Shown piece after piece: positions 9,376 through 17,034 of a DNA stretch of 33,054 nucleotides. The stretch covers positions 1 through 33,054 of the forward strand of contig JARYLJ010000022.1 in the NCBI GenBank assembly GCA_029907705.1, in the 5' to 3' direction. Origin of the DNA: Methanomicrobiales archaeon (GTDB lineage Archaea; Halobacteriota; Methanomicrobia; Methanomicrobiales; JACTUA01). A program made the translations under genes and the position numbers. The notes below the pieces were generated by a model that was given only the letters and a program-made list of their open reading frames with translations, had not been told where the DNA came from and ran no database searches. How positions within the stretch are numbered: the stretch's first letter is position 1; every line of letters starts with the position of its first letter.

Positions 9376-9774
9376 TCAGACGATGATCGTGGCCAGAGAC
9401 CCGACCTTCGGGAACCTCTCCGCCACCTCTCTGGCAACGGGCCCCTTGATCTCCGTTCCCTTTGGTTCGCCGTTCGGGTTCACGATGACCACGGCGTTAT
9501 CCTCGAAGGCGACCCGCAGGCCGTCAGGTCTCCGGAACTCCTTCTTCTGCCTGATCACCACTGCCTTCTCCAGTTTTCTCCTCATGTCGGAGGTGCCCTT
9601 CTTCACGGTGACGGTCGCCAAATCCCCGAGCCCGAGGCGCGGCTGCCTCCTCCTCACACCGTGAAAGCCATCTACGGAGACGATCTCCACGATTCTTGCT
9701 CCTGTGTTGTCGGCACAGGCAAGCCTCGTCATCGTCTGGAGCGACCTCGGTATGCGGGACAGCTTCGCCTTCAT
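9376..9774 (-). CDS. rpl14: Large subunit ribosomal protein L14 (uL14)
   Basis: 132 residues, a highly conserved subunit-interface protein. Blocks [20 protein letters not shown], then [20 protein letters not shown], and [20 protein letters not shown] at the C-terminus are L14 signatures. ATG at 9774 overlaps the S17 TGA (ATGA). Confidence 0.97.
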   Translation of the reverse strand: MKAKLSRIPRSLQTMTRLACADNTGARIVEIVSVDGFHGVRRRQPRLGLGDLATVTVKKGTSDMRRKLEKAVVIRQKKEFRRPDGLRVAFEDNAVVIVNPNGEPKGTEIKGPVAREVAERFPKVGSLATIIV

Positions 9775-10097
9775 GGCTTCTTCACCTCCACGACAACGAA
9801 GCTCTTCGTCTTCGAGAGCGGCCGGCACTCGGCGATACGCACCATGTCTCCAGCCTCTGCACCGATGCATGGCGGATTATGGGCATGGATCTTCGAGTGC
9901 CGCTTCTCGTATCGGTTGTATTTCCTCACGAAGTGGAGGTAGTCGTGCACCACCACAACGGTTCTATCCATCCTGTTGCTCACGACCTTGCCGGTGATCA
10001 CCTGGCCGCGCACCGGCAAGACGCCGTGAAACGGGCAGTTCGGGTCTTCGCATTCCCGCGAAGGTGCCTGAACATCCAGTCCGATATTTCTTGCCAT
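9771..10097 (-). CDS. rps17: Small subunit ribosomal protein S17 (uS17)
   Basis: 108 residues. Begins [20 protein letters not shown] with the archaeal CXXXXC-F-H-G segment, then the OB-fold core ([20 protein letters not shown]). ATG at 10097 is preceded by GAGGAGA; an in-frame ATG at 10115 overlapping the Rpp29 stop is the alternative. Confidence 0.96.
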   Translation of the reverse strand: MARNIGLDVQAPSRECEDPNCPFHGVLPVRGQVITGKVVSNRMDRTVVVVHDYLHFVRKYNRYEKRHSKIHAHNPPCIGAEAGDMVRIAECRPLSKTKSFVVVEVKKP

Positions 10098-10111
10098 TAT
10101 CTCTCCTCTGA

Positions 10112-10387
10112 TCATCTGCTGCCCCTCAACGCGAGCCTTCTCTCCGGCTGCGTATCGATGGCAGAACCTCTCACTTCCACGATAACGCCATCAGGCAGTG
10201 CCAGCCTGAATACGGAATCGCGTTTCTGGATCCTTCGGGGACCGTTCTTTGTCAGTATTACGAGCATGTGTTTTGTCTCGTCGACGATCCGCCCGCTGAT
10301 CCCGATCTGGGCCGGATTGCTCGCTTCGATCACCTCTGCATGCAGGCCTACGAGCTCGTGTCTGATGATGTTCTTCGGTGTGATCAT
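10112..10387 (-). CDS. rnp1: Ribonuclease P protein component 1 (Rpp29/Pop4)
   Basis: 91 residues; the Sm-like Rpp29 protein subunit of archaeal RNase P, which matures tRNA 5' ends. [20 protein letters not shown] at the N-terminus and the core [20 protein letters not shown] with R-I-Q-K-R following fit the family. It lies between L29 and S17, its usual place in euryarchaea. It overlaps the L29 end by 4 bases (ATGA), so there is no room for the eIF1/SUI1 gene found between them in some other archaea. Confidence 0.95.
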   Translation of the reverse strand: MITPKNIIRHELVGLHAEVIEASNPAQIGISGRIVDETKHMLVILTKNGPRRIQKRDSVFRLALPDGVIVEVRGSAIDTQPERRLALRGSR

Positions 10388-10587
10388 CCCTGCTTCCTGC
10401 TCCGCTGCTCTGTCAGAATACGGGCGATCGTGCGCCTGAGTTCACGTATCCTCCCCGGATCTTCGGTCGAACCACCGGTGCTGACCTTCGCACGCTTCTG
10501 CATCAGTTCGAGCCTGAGTTTGGAGAGCTGCTCCGTCAGTTCGGAGTCGCTCATCTGGTGAACCTCGCTGGCCCTGAAGATTGCCAT
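10384..10587 (-). CDS. rpl29: Large subunit ribosomal protein L29 (uL29)
   Basis: 67 residues forming the small helical-hairpin L29: MAIFRASEVHQMSDSELTEQ, then LRLELMQKRAKVSTGG and IRELRRTIARILTEQ. Starts on the one-base TGATG overlap with S3. L29 sits at the tunnel exit and contacts SRP and the translocon in known ribosomes. Confidence 0.96.
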   Translation of the reverse strand: MAIFRASEVHQMSDSELTEQLSKLRLELMQKRAKVSTGGSTEDPGRIRELRRTIARILTEQRSRKQG

Positions 10588-11282
10588 CAGAGCAACTCCC
10601 CCTCCACCTCTTCGGGGAGATCCACTGCTTCTGCAGGCTCGCCCACGTCGATCACCTCGATACGGCGCGGTTTCTGGCGTGGGACCTCTTCCTCAGTCAC
10701 CCTGAAGCTGTCAGGGAGCTTCGCGTCGGGCGGTATGATCCGCACCTGCACACCGATGACACCGAGCTTTTTGATCGCAATCGCGTAACCCTTCTGGACG
10801 ATCGTGATGCTCGGTTCCCCTGCATGCTTCATGTAACCCTCCACGAACTTCTGGACACGCGCACGCGGTCCTGTGAGCTTGCCCGCGATGATCACCTCGC
10901 ATCCCAGTGCTCCGGCATCCATGACACGGCGGACGATGCTCTGCCCTGCCTTACGGAAGTACCAGCCCCGTTCGATCGCATTCGCAAGCCGCTCGGCCAT
11001 GATCTGTGCATTGAAATTGGGATTCTGGACCTGCTGCACGTCCACCTGGGGGCTCTCCACTCCGTAAACGCTGGCAAGCTCCTGTGTCACCTGCCGCACC
11101 AGCCTCCCTCCTTTGCCGATCACGATCCCCGGGCGCTCCGCAAAGATCGTCACCTGCGTCCCCATGGGCGTTCGTGCGATATCCATACCTCCAAAACCGG
11201 CCCTCTTCAGCTCCTTCGTGAGGTACTTCTCGACACGGGCCTTTCTGACCCCTTCGGCAACGAACTTCCGCTCTATGGCCAT
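10587..11282 (-). CDS. rps3: Small subunit ribosomal protein S3 (uS3)
   Basis: 231 residues. A type-II KH domain in the first half (GxxG loop in GIVIGKGGRLV, about residues 53-63) is followed by the S3 C-terminal domain (ERGWYFRKAGQSIVRRVMDA) and an acidic tail. ATG at 11282 overlaps the L22 stop by one base; a GTG one codon before it is an alternative. Lines the mRNA entry channel. Confidence 0.97.
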   Translation of the reverse strand: MAIERKFVAEGVRKARVEKYLTKELKRAGFGGMDIARTPMGTQVTIFAERPGIVIGKGGRLVRQVTQELASVYGVESPQVDVQQVQNPNFNAQIMAERLANAIERGWYFRKAGQSIVRRVMDAGALGCEVIIAGKLTGPRARVQKFVEGYMKHAGEPSITIVQKGYAIAIKKLGVIGVQVRIIPPDAKLPDSFRVTEEEVPRQKPRRIEVIDVGEPAEAVDLPEEVEGELL

Positions 11283-11749
11283 CACGCCACCTCCCTGACG
11301 ATAACCTCCAGGTTCACACGCTCACCTCTCTTCGGGGTCGCCCGGCCCATCGCGCGCGGGAAGAACCTGGTGAACGTTCTCCCCTTATTCGCGGCGATAT
11401 GGACGATCTCCAATGATTCCGTGTCGAGACCTGCATATTCTGCATTTTTGACAGCCGACTGCAGCAGCGCGATATACGCCTTCGCAGCCTTCACGGGATA
11501 TCTGCCAGCGGCCCAGCCCGGGATGCCCCGCTTGTGGGAGACATTCCTCTTGAACCGCTTCATGGGGATCGGACTCTCCAGTCTCGCCACCTTCTCCAGA
11601 TACCCGATCGCCTGGGAGGTGCTCATATGCCTGATGAAGTCGGCAATCTCGATCGCATGCTTCGGCGATATATCCAGCTCGGTGGCCATCGCGCGTGCGG
11701 TGCCTTCCTTCTCCATCTGAACCATGTACTCTCTTTGAACCATCGCCAT
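11282..11749 (-). CDS. rpl22: Large subunit ribosomal protein L22 (uL22)
   Basis: 155 residues from the ATG at 11749, which overlaps the S19 stop by one base (TGATG); an ATG two codons later (11743) is equally plausible since neither has a strong ribosome binding site. Family blocks: KEGTARAMATELDISPKHAI, HKRGIPGWAAGRYPVKAAKA and the C-terminal loop FFPRAMGRATPKRGERVNLE, which in L22 lines the exit tunnel. Confidence 0.95.
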   Translation of the reverse strand: MAMVQREYMVQMEKEGTARAMATELDISPKHAIEIADFIRHMSTSQAIGYLEKVARLESPIPMKRFKRNVSHKRGIPGWAAGRYPVKAAKAYIALLQSAVKNAEYAGLDTESLEIVHIAANKGRTFTRFFPRAMGRATPKRGERVNLEVIVREVA

Positions 11750-12162
11750 CACTTCAGCGGGACATATTTGCTCGATCTCGTGGCACCGATACCCGCGGTG
11801 CCATGCACGACCCTTCTCCGTGTGAGTGCGAACTCCCCGAGGTAATGGAAGACAGACTCCGGCTGGATGTCGACCTTGACCCACTCCTTTCCATTGTGGA
11901 TCTCGATGTTGCGGCCCACCATCTCGGGCAGCACCACCATGCTTCTCAGGTGGGTGCGTATCCTCACATCCCCGCTCCTGAATCGGGCGAGAAGCCCTTC
12001 CTCGCCCCGCGAGAGTCCGCGCTTGATCTTCCGCCTCACGCGTGCAGGCATCACGGGGAGGAGTTCAGCGACGCTCATCTGCCGTAACTCGTCGATAGTG
12101 AGGCCGCGGAAGGTGAATTCTTCACGCCTTCTTGGGAGTTTCTTTATGGATTTTCTGACCAT
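11749..12162 (-). CDS. rps19: Small subunit ribosomal protein S19 (uS19)
   Basis: 137 residues. Archaeal N-terminal extension (EFTFRGLTIDELRQMSVAEL) precedes the conserved S19 core (RTHLRSMVVLPEMVGRNIEI and HNGKEWVKVDIQPESVFHYL, then GEFALTRRRVVHG). The start at 12162 has GAGGTGAT upstream. Binds the 16S head. Confidence 0.97.
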   Translation of the reverse strand: MVRKSIKKLPRRREEFTFRGLTIDELRQMSVAELLPVMPARVRRKIKRGLSRGEEGLLARFRSGDVRIRTHLRSMVVLPEMVGRNIEIHNGKEWVKVDIQPESVFHYLGEFALTRRRVVHGTAGIGATRSSKYVPLK

Positions 12163-12168
12163 CGATCA

Positions 12169-12888
12169 TCACCTCTTCCGCTTGCCTGTTCGACGGGCCG
12201 AGACGTGCCCGACCACCCTGCCGGGCGGCGTCCCTCTCGCCACTGTCTTTGGCCTTCCTGAATGCTGGTGCGCACCGCCGCCGAACGGGTGATCGATCAC
12301 GTTCATCGCGACCCCCCTCACGACCGGCCACTTCGTCGCCGTGGTCTTCATCTTCCAGTACTTCTTTCCAGCCTTGACGAACGGCTTCTCGCCCCTGCCG
12401 CCGCCTGCGACCACGCCAATGGTGGCCATGCAGTAACCATCGAACCATTTCAGCTTGCCGCTCGGCATGCGCACACCCACCTTGTTGTCCTCGGATCTCC
12501 CCATCACCATCGCCTGCGTACCGCTCGACCTGACGAACTTTCCGCCGTCGTTGGGCACCGCCTCGATGTTGCATATCGAGGCGCCCACCGGGATCTCCCT
12601 GAGCAGCAGGGTGTTGCCCATCTTCAGTTCCGCACCCGGACCCCATTCCAGCGCATCGCCGGCACCGGTCCCCTCGGTTGCAAGCACATACTGGGTCTTT
12701 CCGGTCTCCAGTCTCACGAGGGCGACCGGGCCATGCCTCGCCGGATCGTGTTCGATATCGATGACGGTCCCCCTCACCCTCTTCGAGGTGTCTCCTGCAT
12801 GCTTCACCTCGCACCGGTACCTGTGCGATGGTGCGCGCCATGTCGAACCCCCACGGCCCCTGTTCTGTGTCTGTATGCGATGTCCCAT
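12169..12888 (-). CDS. rpl2: Large subunit ribosomal protein L2 (uL2)
   Basis: 239 residues. MGHRIQTQNRGRGGSTWRAP is the archaeal L2 N-terminus; the peptidyl-transferase-proximal C-terminal region PVVRGVAMNVIDHPFGGGAH with its conserved histidines is intact, followed by HQHSGRPKTVARGTPPGR. Eight bases lie between it and L23. Confidence 0.97.
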   Translation of the reverse strand: MGHRIQTQNRGRGGSTWRAPSHRYRCEVKHAGDTSKRVRGTVIDIEHDPARHGPVALVRLETGKTQYVLATEGTGAGDALEWGPGAELKMGNTLLLREIPVGASICNIEAVPNDGGKFVRSSGTQAMVMGRSEDNKVGVRMPSGKLKWFDGYCMATIGVVAGGGRGEKPFVKAGKKYWKMKTTATKWPVVRGVAMNVIDHPFGGGAHQHSGRPKTVARGTPPGRVVGHVSARRTGKRKR

Positions 12889-12896
12889 ATCCTCAC

Positions 12897-13145
12897 CTAC
12901 ATGATACCCAGCCGGCTGAGGATCTCCTCTGCCGCCTTCTCCTTCATGAAACTGATGATCGCCTTCTTCTCGCCCTTCGTGGTCATCATGGTCCTTACTT
13001 CCTTCACTTCCTGATCGAAGGCCTTCTCCACCTCTCTCTGGATCTCGGCCTTGGTCGCATCTCTCGAGACCAGGAACTCGAGGGTGTTCTGCTGCTCCAC
13101 CATCATCATCGCCTTCTCGGTGACGAGGGGGTACTTGAGCCTCAT
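12897..13145 (-). CDS. rpl23: Large subunit ribosomal protein L23 (uL23)
   Basis: 82 residues, the compact archaeal form: [20 protein letters not shown] and the following [20 protein letters not shown] are diagnostic. Overlaps the L4 stop by four bases (ATGA). At the tunnel exit, with L29, it forms the SRP docking site. Confidence 0.97.
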   Translation of the reverse strand: MRLKYPLVTEKAMMMVEQQNTLEFLVSRDATKAEIQREVEKAFDQEVKEVRTMMTTKGEKKAIISFMKEKAAEEILSRLGIM

Positions 13146-13894
13146 TCTGTCATCCCTCCCAGGAGTCTTATCGCACTCTCCGTCCAGAGGGTAAGCCGAC
13201 CCGCATGGGTGCCGGGGGCGAGGAGTTCTGCATTCAGCTGCTTCACCGTGGCCACATCCACGCCGGGAAGGTTCCGGGCCGCTTCGAGGGGCTCCTTCGC
13301 AGTCACGATCAGAAGGCTCTTCTTCTGTTTGTACACCCGTCCCCTCATCTTACCCCGGCCCGCCCGGATCTTTCTTGAGCGCTTCGAACGCTCCACATCT
13401 GCATACGCCCCTATCGCTCTCAGGGCTTCGACGACATCACCGGTCTTCTTCAGCCCCTCCAGCCCGTCCTCTATGATGAGAGGCAGGTCTCCTTCGAAGG
13501 AATGCCCGCGGTGAAGGACGAGATCCTTCATCGCGGTCGCCGCGATCGCAGAGTGGATGGCCTTCCTCATCTCCTTCACGTTGATCTTTTCGAGGAGCAC
13601 CTTCTGGACCTTCGGCGGATGCGCCTCCCTGCCACCCTTCGCCTGCGGCACTCTGGCCGCGCGGGAGCCGTTTTTGATCCTCGGGACATGTGCGACGCCC
13701 CTTCCACTGCCCCATGAATGGGCAGAGGTTCTTATGCCGGCGTACGGATCGGTGCCATGCGGCTGATAACGTGTGCTCTGGACCGCCAGAACCGCTTTCT
13801 TGATGAGATCCGGCCTGAAATCCTCCCCGAAGACGGGAGGGAGCTCCATCTCGCCCGCGACACCTCCATCCAGTGATCTGACCTGTGCCTTCAT
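13142..13894 (-). CDS. rpl4: Large subunit ribosomal protein L4 (uL4)
   Basis: 250 residues, archaeal-type L4 with the extended tunnel loop ([20 protein letters not shown]) and the later core [20 protein letters not shown]. Six bases follow the L3 stop before the ATG at 13894. In bacteria L4 autoregulates the S10 operon; whether any equivalent control acts on the structured leader upstream of L3 is unknown. Confidence 0.97.
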   Translation of the reverse strand: MKAQVRSLDGGVAGEMELPPVFGEDFRPDLIKKAVLAVQSTRYQPHGTDPYAGIRTSAHSWGSGRGVAHVPRIKNGSRAARVPQAKGGREAHPPKVQKVLLEKINVKEMRKAIHSAIAATAMKDLVLHRGHSFEGDLPLIIEDGLEGLKKTGDVVEALRAIGAYADVERSKRSRKIRAGRGKMRGRVYKQKKSLLIVTAKEPLEAARNLPGVDVATVKQLNAELLAPGTHAGRLTLWTESAIRLLGGMTE

Positions 13895-13900
13895 CTCGAA

Positions 13901-14911
13901 TCACCCCTGCTTGCTCTGGACGGACACGAACTGGATCGTGGGTACACGGACCTTGTGTTCGCCGAGCCTCACGGCATTTCGTATTCGTACGAGTCTCTTC
14001 ACAGGCCCCGGGATCGAGCCCTTGATGACGAGATATCTGTTCCTGATATCGCCATAATGGAGAAAGCCGCCTGCAGGGGTTATCTCTCCACCATTCTCGC
14101 CGATCTTCAGAAGCCTCTTGTTGAACTCCGTCCTCTGCTGATATCCCAGCTGACCGAGCTGGGGCACCTGCCACCTGATATGGTGTGGATGCCACGGGCC
14201 GAGGTTCCCGATATGCCTCTTCCTGCCGACACGGTGCTTTCTCTTCCGGAGTTTGATCCCCCACCTCTTCACAGGACCCTCGGTACCCTTCCCCTTCGTG
14301 ATCGCCGTGACATCGAGATAGCCACCCGGCTGAACGATCTTCTCCACCGGGATCTCCTTTCCGAGCATGGAGAGTCCGTATTCCAGCCTTTTTCCCATGT
14401 CTCCTCCGGCGATCCGTATCTCCATCAGATCCGGGATCTTCTTCGGGATGCCGTATACCTCCATCGGGCAGGTGTATACGATCGCCCTGATATCCGATAC
14501 ACGCCCTCCAGTGACCGCCTCCCTGATGGCATTCAACGCCTTTTCACTCTCGTGGCTCTTCATCATGGGCAGACGACGCCATATCTCCACGTCCAGCACA
14601 TCCGCCCATACCTCTGTCATCGGATGTTCGCCATTGGTGTCCTTTCTGTAGGCCCTGATCGCCGCCACCTTCGTCGGTGGCAGTTCGACGATTGTCACGG
14701 GAACCGTGATCTCCTTTCCCTCGGTGGGGCTGAACCTGTGGTCGTCCACCATGACGACATGGGTCATACCCACCTTGTAGCCTGCCAGTCCCTGGAAAAC
14801 GGGTTCCCCGTCGTACTCCGCCCAGGACTTGTATTTGGGAATCGGACTCTTCGCCCGTTTTCTCGGGCTGTATGCGAGTGACCCTCTTCGTGGCCTGTTA
14901 GTCTTCGGCAT
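13901..14911 (-). CDS. rpl3: Large subunit ribosomal protein L3 (uL3)
   Basis: 336 residues and the first gene of the operon. Begins [20 protein letters not shown]; family blocks include [20 protein letters not shown] and the loop near [20 protein letters not shown] that approaches the peptidyl-transferase centre. ATG at 14911 is chosen; a TTG four codons earlier is the only upstream alternative. A GAGAGG stretch about 12 nt upstream may act as the ribosome binding site, which is rather distant. Confidence 0.96.
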   Translation of the reverse strand: MPKTNRPRRGSLAYSPRKRAKSPIPKYKSWAEYDGEPVFQGLAGYKVGMTHVVMVDDHRFSPTEGKEITVPVTIVELPPTKVAAIRAYRKDTNGEHPMTEVWADVLDVEIWRRLPMMKSHESEKALNAIREAVTGGRVSDIRAIVYTCPMEVYGIPKKIPDLMEIRIAGGDMGKRLEYGLSMLGKEIPVEKIVQPGGYLDVTAITKGKGTEGPVKRWGIKLRKRKHRVGRKRHIGNLGPWHPHHIRWQVPQLGQLGYQQRTEFNKRLLKIGENGGEITPAGGFLHYGDIRNRYLVIKGSIPGPVKRLVRIRNAVRLGEHKVRVPTIQFVSVQSKQG

Positions 14912-15035
14912 GATCCAATCCAACCTCTCTCCACAACTGTGGTGAGTTCAACGCCGCTTACTTTGCATAGGTAACGTCCCCTGCTGAATCGCCTGACCTC
15001 CCATCAGGAGCGCGGCCCCTCCATCCCGCCTCGTT

Positions 15036-15311
15036 CTCTGATCTTCTCGGGGGGAAGACGGAGCGATAACTTCTGATCTTTCGGGGGACCGAAATATCAG
15101 CAGGATACCCTACTCGCAAACAGATCCTGACGGGATTCCGCTCTCCGCCTGCTCACGGGAGAAGGGCACGCCATTGCGTCCGCCCTGCGGATCCCTCAGA
15201 CCCGGCACACTCAGCACGCTGCGCCTCGGCGCAGTCCTGCCGTCGTATCCTTCCGAGGACGTATTACCATCCCTCATGGCAGTTCCCCATTTTTCCATGG
15301 GCGACTGCCAT
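15036..15311 (-). ncRNA. Candidate structured RNA or long 5' leader of the S10-spc operon
   Basis: Read on the minus strand, this stretch can form at least seven stems. The first (15311 to 15276) pairs ATGGCAGT with ACTGCCAT and, after a two-base internal loop, CCCAT with ATGGG around a 6-nt loop. Next come a CGGA-looped hairpin at 15244-15261, a 6-bp GC stem with tetraloop at 15219-15234, and a junction closed by 15132-15139/15189-15195 that encloses hairpins 15142-15162 and 15164-15185. A long hairpin follows at 15073-15100 (5 + 6 bp, one mismatch, 4-nt loop) and a shorter one at 15042-15058. I do not see RNase P or SRP RNA core motifs. Existence as a distinct transcript is inference. Confidence 0.5.
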
Positions 15312-15325
15312 ACCTTATGAACGGC

Positions 15326-15334
15326 CTTTATTAA
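15326..15334 (-). promoter_or_regulatory. TATA-like element upstream of the structured region
   Basis: The minus strand reads TTAATAAAG here, in an A/T-rich setting inside an otherwise GC-rich region. Its centre is about 20-26 nt from 15304-15311, the base of the first hairpin, which is the normal archaeal TATA-to-start distance. Confidence 0.5.
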
Positions 15335-15393
15335 TTCTCCGGATGCGGTAATAAAGATTTTCGTAACAATTATTAATGGTGGGACAACCGCGT

Positions 15394-15798
15394 CTATTCC
15401 ACGAAGATATCCCCGCTTTCGTTGATGAAAATCGTGAGATCATCCTTCAAATATCGGCCATGGCAGCATTCGGGTACAGAGGATCGTATCCTGTTCAGGA
15501 GTTCGATCGTGTCATATCTCACTTTGATGCTCAGTTTTTCTGCCTCGCGGTATATCGTTTCGGGCACCCCGAGGAGGTCCGTTCCTGCGGTGATCGTGCA
15601 GAGCTGAATCGCGTCCAGCGTGTGGAGGAACGCGATCGTCTCCCTGGCGCGCCGTATATTCTCCATTGCCGCCTTTTCAATGGCGCAGATATTCGCCTTC
15701 GAGGTGGAGAAGAGATCTGCGATCTGCTGCTGTGTGAGCCCCTGCCGCCTCAATCGCAGCACCTGCTTCTGACGTTCTGTCAGGAGCGATTCTTTCAC
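15394..15798 (-). CDS. tfx: Tfx-family DNA-binding transcriptional regulator
   Basis: 134 residues. The N-terminal third (LTERQKQVLRLRRQGLTQQQ then IADLFSTSKANICAIEKAAM) is a sigma-70 region 4-like helix-turn-helix, and the remainder matches the Tfx C-terminal domain. Tfx was described in Methanothermobacter as a protein binding near the fmdECB (molybdenum formylmethanofuran dehydrogenase) promoter. The start is a GTG at 15798 with no ribosome binding site; a TATA box (TTTAAA, 15821-15826) centred about 25 nt upstream implies a leaderless mRNA. It is divergent from mtd, with which it shares a 213-nt intergenic region, so control of mtd or of itself is a reasonable guess, not shown. Confidence 0.88.
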   Translation of the reverse strand: MKESLLTERQKQVLRLRRQGLTQQQIADLFSTSKANICAIEKAAMENIRRARETIAFLHTLDAIQLCTITAGTDLLGVPETIYREAEKLSIKVRYDTIELLNRIRSSVPECCHGRYLKDDLTIFINESGDIFVE

Positions 15799-15820
15799 AT
15801 GTAATAATAATCATGGAAAA

Positions 15821-15826
15821 TTTAAA
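15821..15826 (-). promoter_or_regulatory. TATA box of tfx
   Basis: TTTAAA on both strands, centred about 25 bases before the GTG start of tfx; this spacing predicts transcription starting at or next to the start codon (leaderless). Confidence 0.6.
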
Positions 15827-15951
15827 CACTTTTCTTTAACCACACGAAGAGCCATGACGTCCTCGGGAAAGAAGAAATTCGAATATAAATGAAAAAAATT
15901 AAAAATTGGAACGTATGACAGTCTTATTTTTTCCCTTGGACATAAATTCAA

Positions 15952-15984
15952 AACGTTTATATCCCGACTGATTGATATAACGTT
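15952..15984 (+). promoter_or_regulatory. mtd core promoter overlapped by a large inverted repeat (candidate operator)
   Basis: The TATA box TTTATAT lies at 15956-15962, with the start of transcription expected near 15984-15987. Spanning both is an inverted repeat: left arm AACGTTTATATC (15952-15963), 10-base spacer, right arm GATATAACGTT (15974-15984). The arms are perfect complements except for one extra T on the left. A protein bound here would cover both TATA box and start site, so repression is the simplest reading; the bound factor is unknown. Confidence 0.65.
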
Positions 15985-16011
15985 GTAATTAATCGAAAAG
16001 AGGTGAAATTA

Positions 16012-16854
16012 ATGGTAGTTAAGGTAGGAATTGCCAAACTGGGCAACATCGCCAGCGGTGTGATGGCCGAGCTGCTGCTCGACGAGCGTGCCGACCGTGA
16101 GGACATGGAGACATTCATGGCGACCAGCGGTACGAAGCTCCAGGAGAAGGACATCGATCGTGTGATCAACAACATGAAGGCCTGGGGACCCGACTTCGCC
16201 ATCGTTGTCTCACCGAACGGTGTGCTGCCCGGACCCACGAAGGCTCGAGAAGCACTTCTGGCGGCAGGCATCCCGTCCATCGTTATCACGGATGACATCA
16301 CCACGAAGAAGGAGCAGTTCGAGGCGCTGAAGGCGAGCAAGTTCGGTTATATCATCATGAAGGCGGACGCGATGATCGGAGCGAGGCGGGAGTTCCTGGA
16401 CCCCATCGAGATGGCCGATTACAACGGGAATCTCGTCAAGGTACTCGCGGTCACCGGTGCCTTCCGCAAGCTCCAGATGGAACTGGACAAGGTGATCGAT
16501 CAGGTAAAGGCCGGAAAGAAGGGCGATGCCCTCGTCCTGCCGAAAGTCGTGATCTCCTCTGACAAGGCGGTCGCCGGAGAGTTCACGAACCCCTACGCGA
16601 TGGCGAAGGCGAGAGCCGCATACGAGATCGCCCAGTCGGTCGCCGGCGTGAACGTGAAGGGCTGCTTCATGACAAAGGAGTGGGTGGATTACATCCCGAT
16701 CGTCGCCAGTGCCCACGAGATGATGAGGGCGGCGGCACAGCTCTGCGACGAGGCACGTGAGCTGGAGAAGGGCATGGACGGCGTCATCAGGAAACCGCAC
16801 AAGAAGGACGGCGTCATCGTATCCAAGGTGAAGCTGATCAGCAAGCCCGAGTGA
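16012..16854 (+). CDS. mtd: F420-dependent methylenetetrahydromethanopterin dehydrogenase
   Basis: Reduces methenyl-H4MPT to methylene-H4MPT with F420H2, a cytoplasmic step of CO2 reduction to methane. The 280-residue product starts [20 protein letters not shown], followed by [20 protein letters not shown], a hallmark of Mtd; length is typical. GAGGTGA (16000-16006) lies 5 nt before the ATG at 16012; the GTG start at 16003 would lie on this ribosome binding site and is rejected. Preceded by a strong TATA box with overlapping inverted repeat and followed by an oligo-T terminator, so it is probably a single-gene transcript. Together with mer nearby, this marks hydrogenotrophic methanogenesis. 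Confidence 0.98.
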   Translation: MVVKVGIAKLGNIASGVMAELLLDERADREDMETFMATSGTKLQEKDIDRVINNMKAWGPDFAIVVSPNGVLPGPTKAREALLAAGIPSIVITDDITTKKEQFEALKASKFGYIIMKADAMIGARREFLDPIEMADYNGNLVKVLAVTGAFRKLQMELDKVIDQVKAGKKGDALVLPKVVISSDKAVAGEFTNPYAMAKARAAYEIAQSVAGVNVKGCFMTKEWVDYIPIVASAHEMMRAAAQLCDEARELEKGMDGVIRKPHKKDGVIVSKVKLISKPE

Positions 16855-16878
16855 AAGGCGCCCAACAAAATTAATTCC

Positions 16879-16885
16879 TTTTTTT
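16879..16885 (+). terminator. Oligo-T terminator of mtd
   Basis: A run of seven T begins 25 nt after the mtd stop codon, without a preceding hairpin, as expected for archaeal RNA polymerase. Confidence 0.7.
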
Positions 16886-17034
16886 CTCAGATGGCAGATG
16901 GCCCCGTCTGAATCGAGGGGATAAATACCGGATAATCCGGGCATTCCATCGTATCGCAGGGCCTTTTTCGGGTGCCTGTCTTGATCCCGGATGTGGATGG
17001 CACCGACGGGATCAACGCCTCTACAGCCCTCTGA

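Larger units (their letters stand above)
14912..15393 (-). other. Non-coding region before the ribosomal operon, rich in inverted repeats
   Basis: There is no credible gene here (a 62-codon frame at 15110-15298 runs straight through the hairpins). Instead a chain of inverted repeats is present, listed separately: 15276-15311, 15244-15261, 15219-15234, a three-way junction 15132-15195, 15073-15100, 15042-15058 and 14992-15008. A short dyad CCACA-AC-TGTGG at 14931-14942 lies just upstream of the L3 start. An archaeal TATA-like element on the minus strand at 15326-15334 would place a transcription start near 15304-15311. I see no good TATA box closer to L3. Confidence 0.6.

Noticed and set aside
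15110-15298. 62-codon minus-strand frame in the pre-operon region
   Set aside because: The whole frame lies on strong inverted repeats, begins inside the first hairpin and resembles no protein; RNA structure explains the sequence better.
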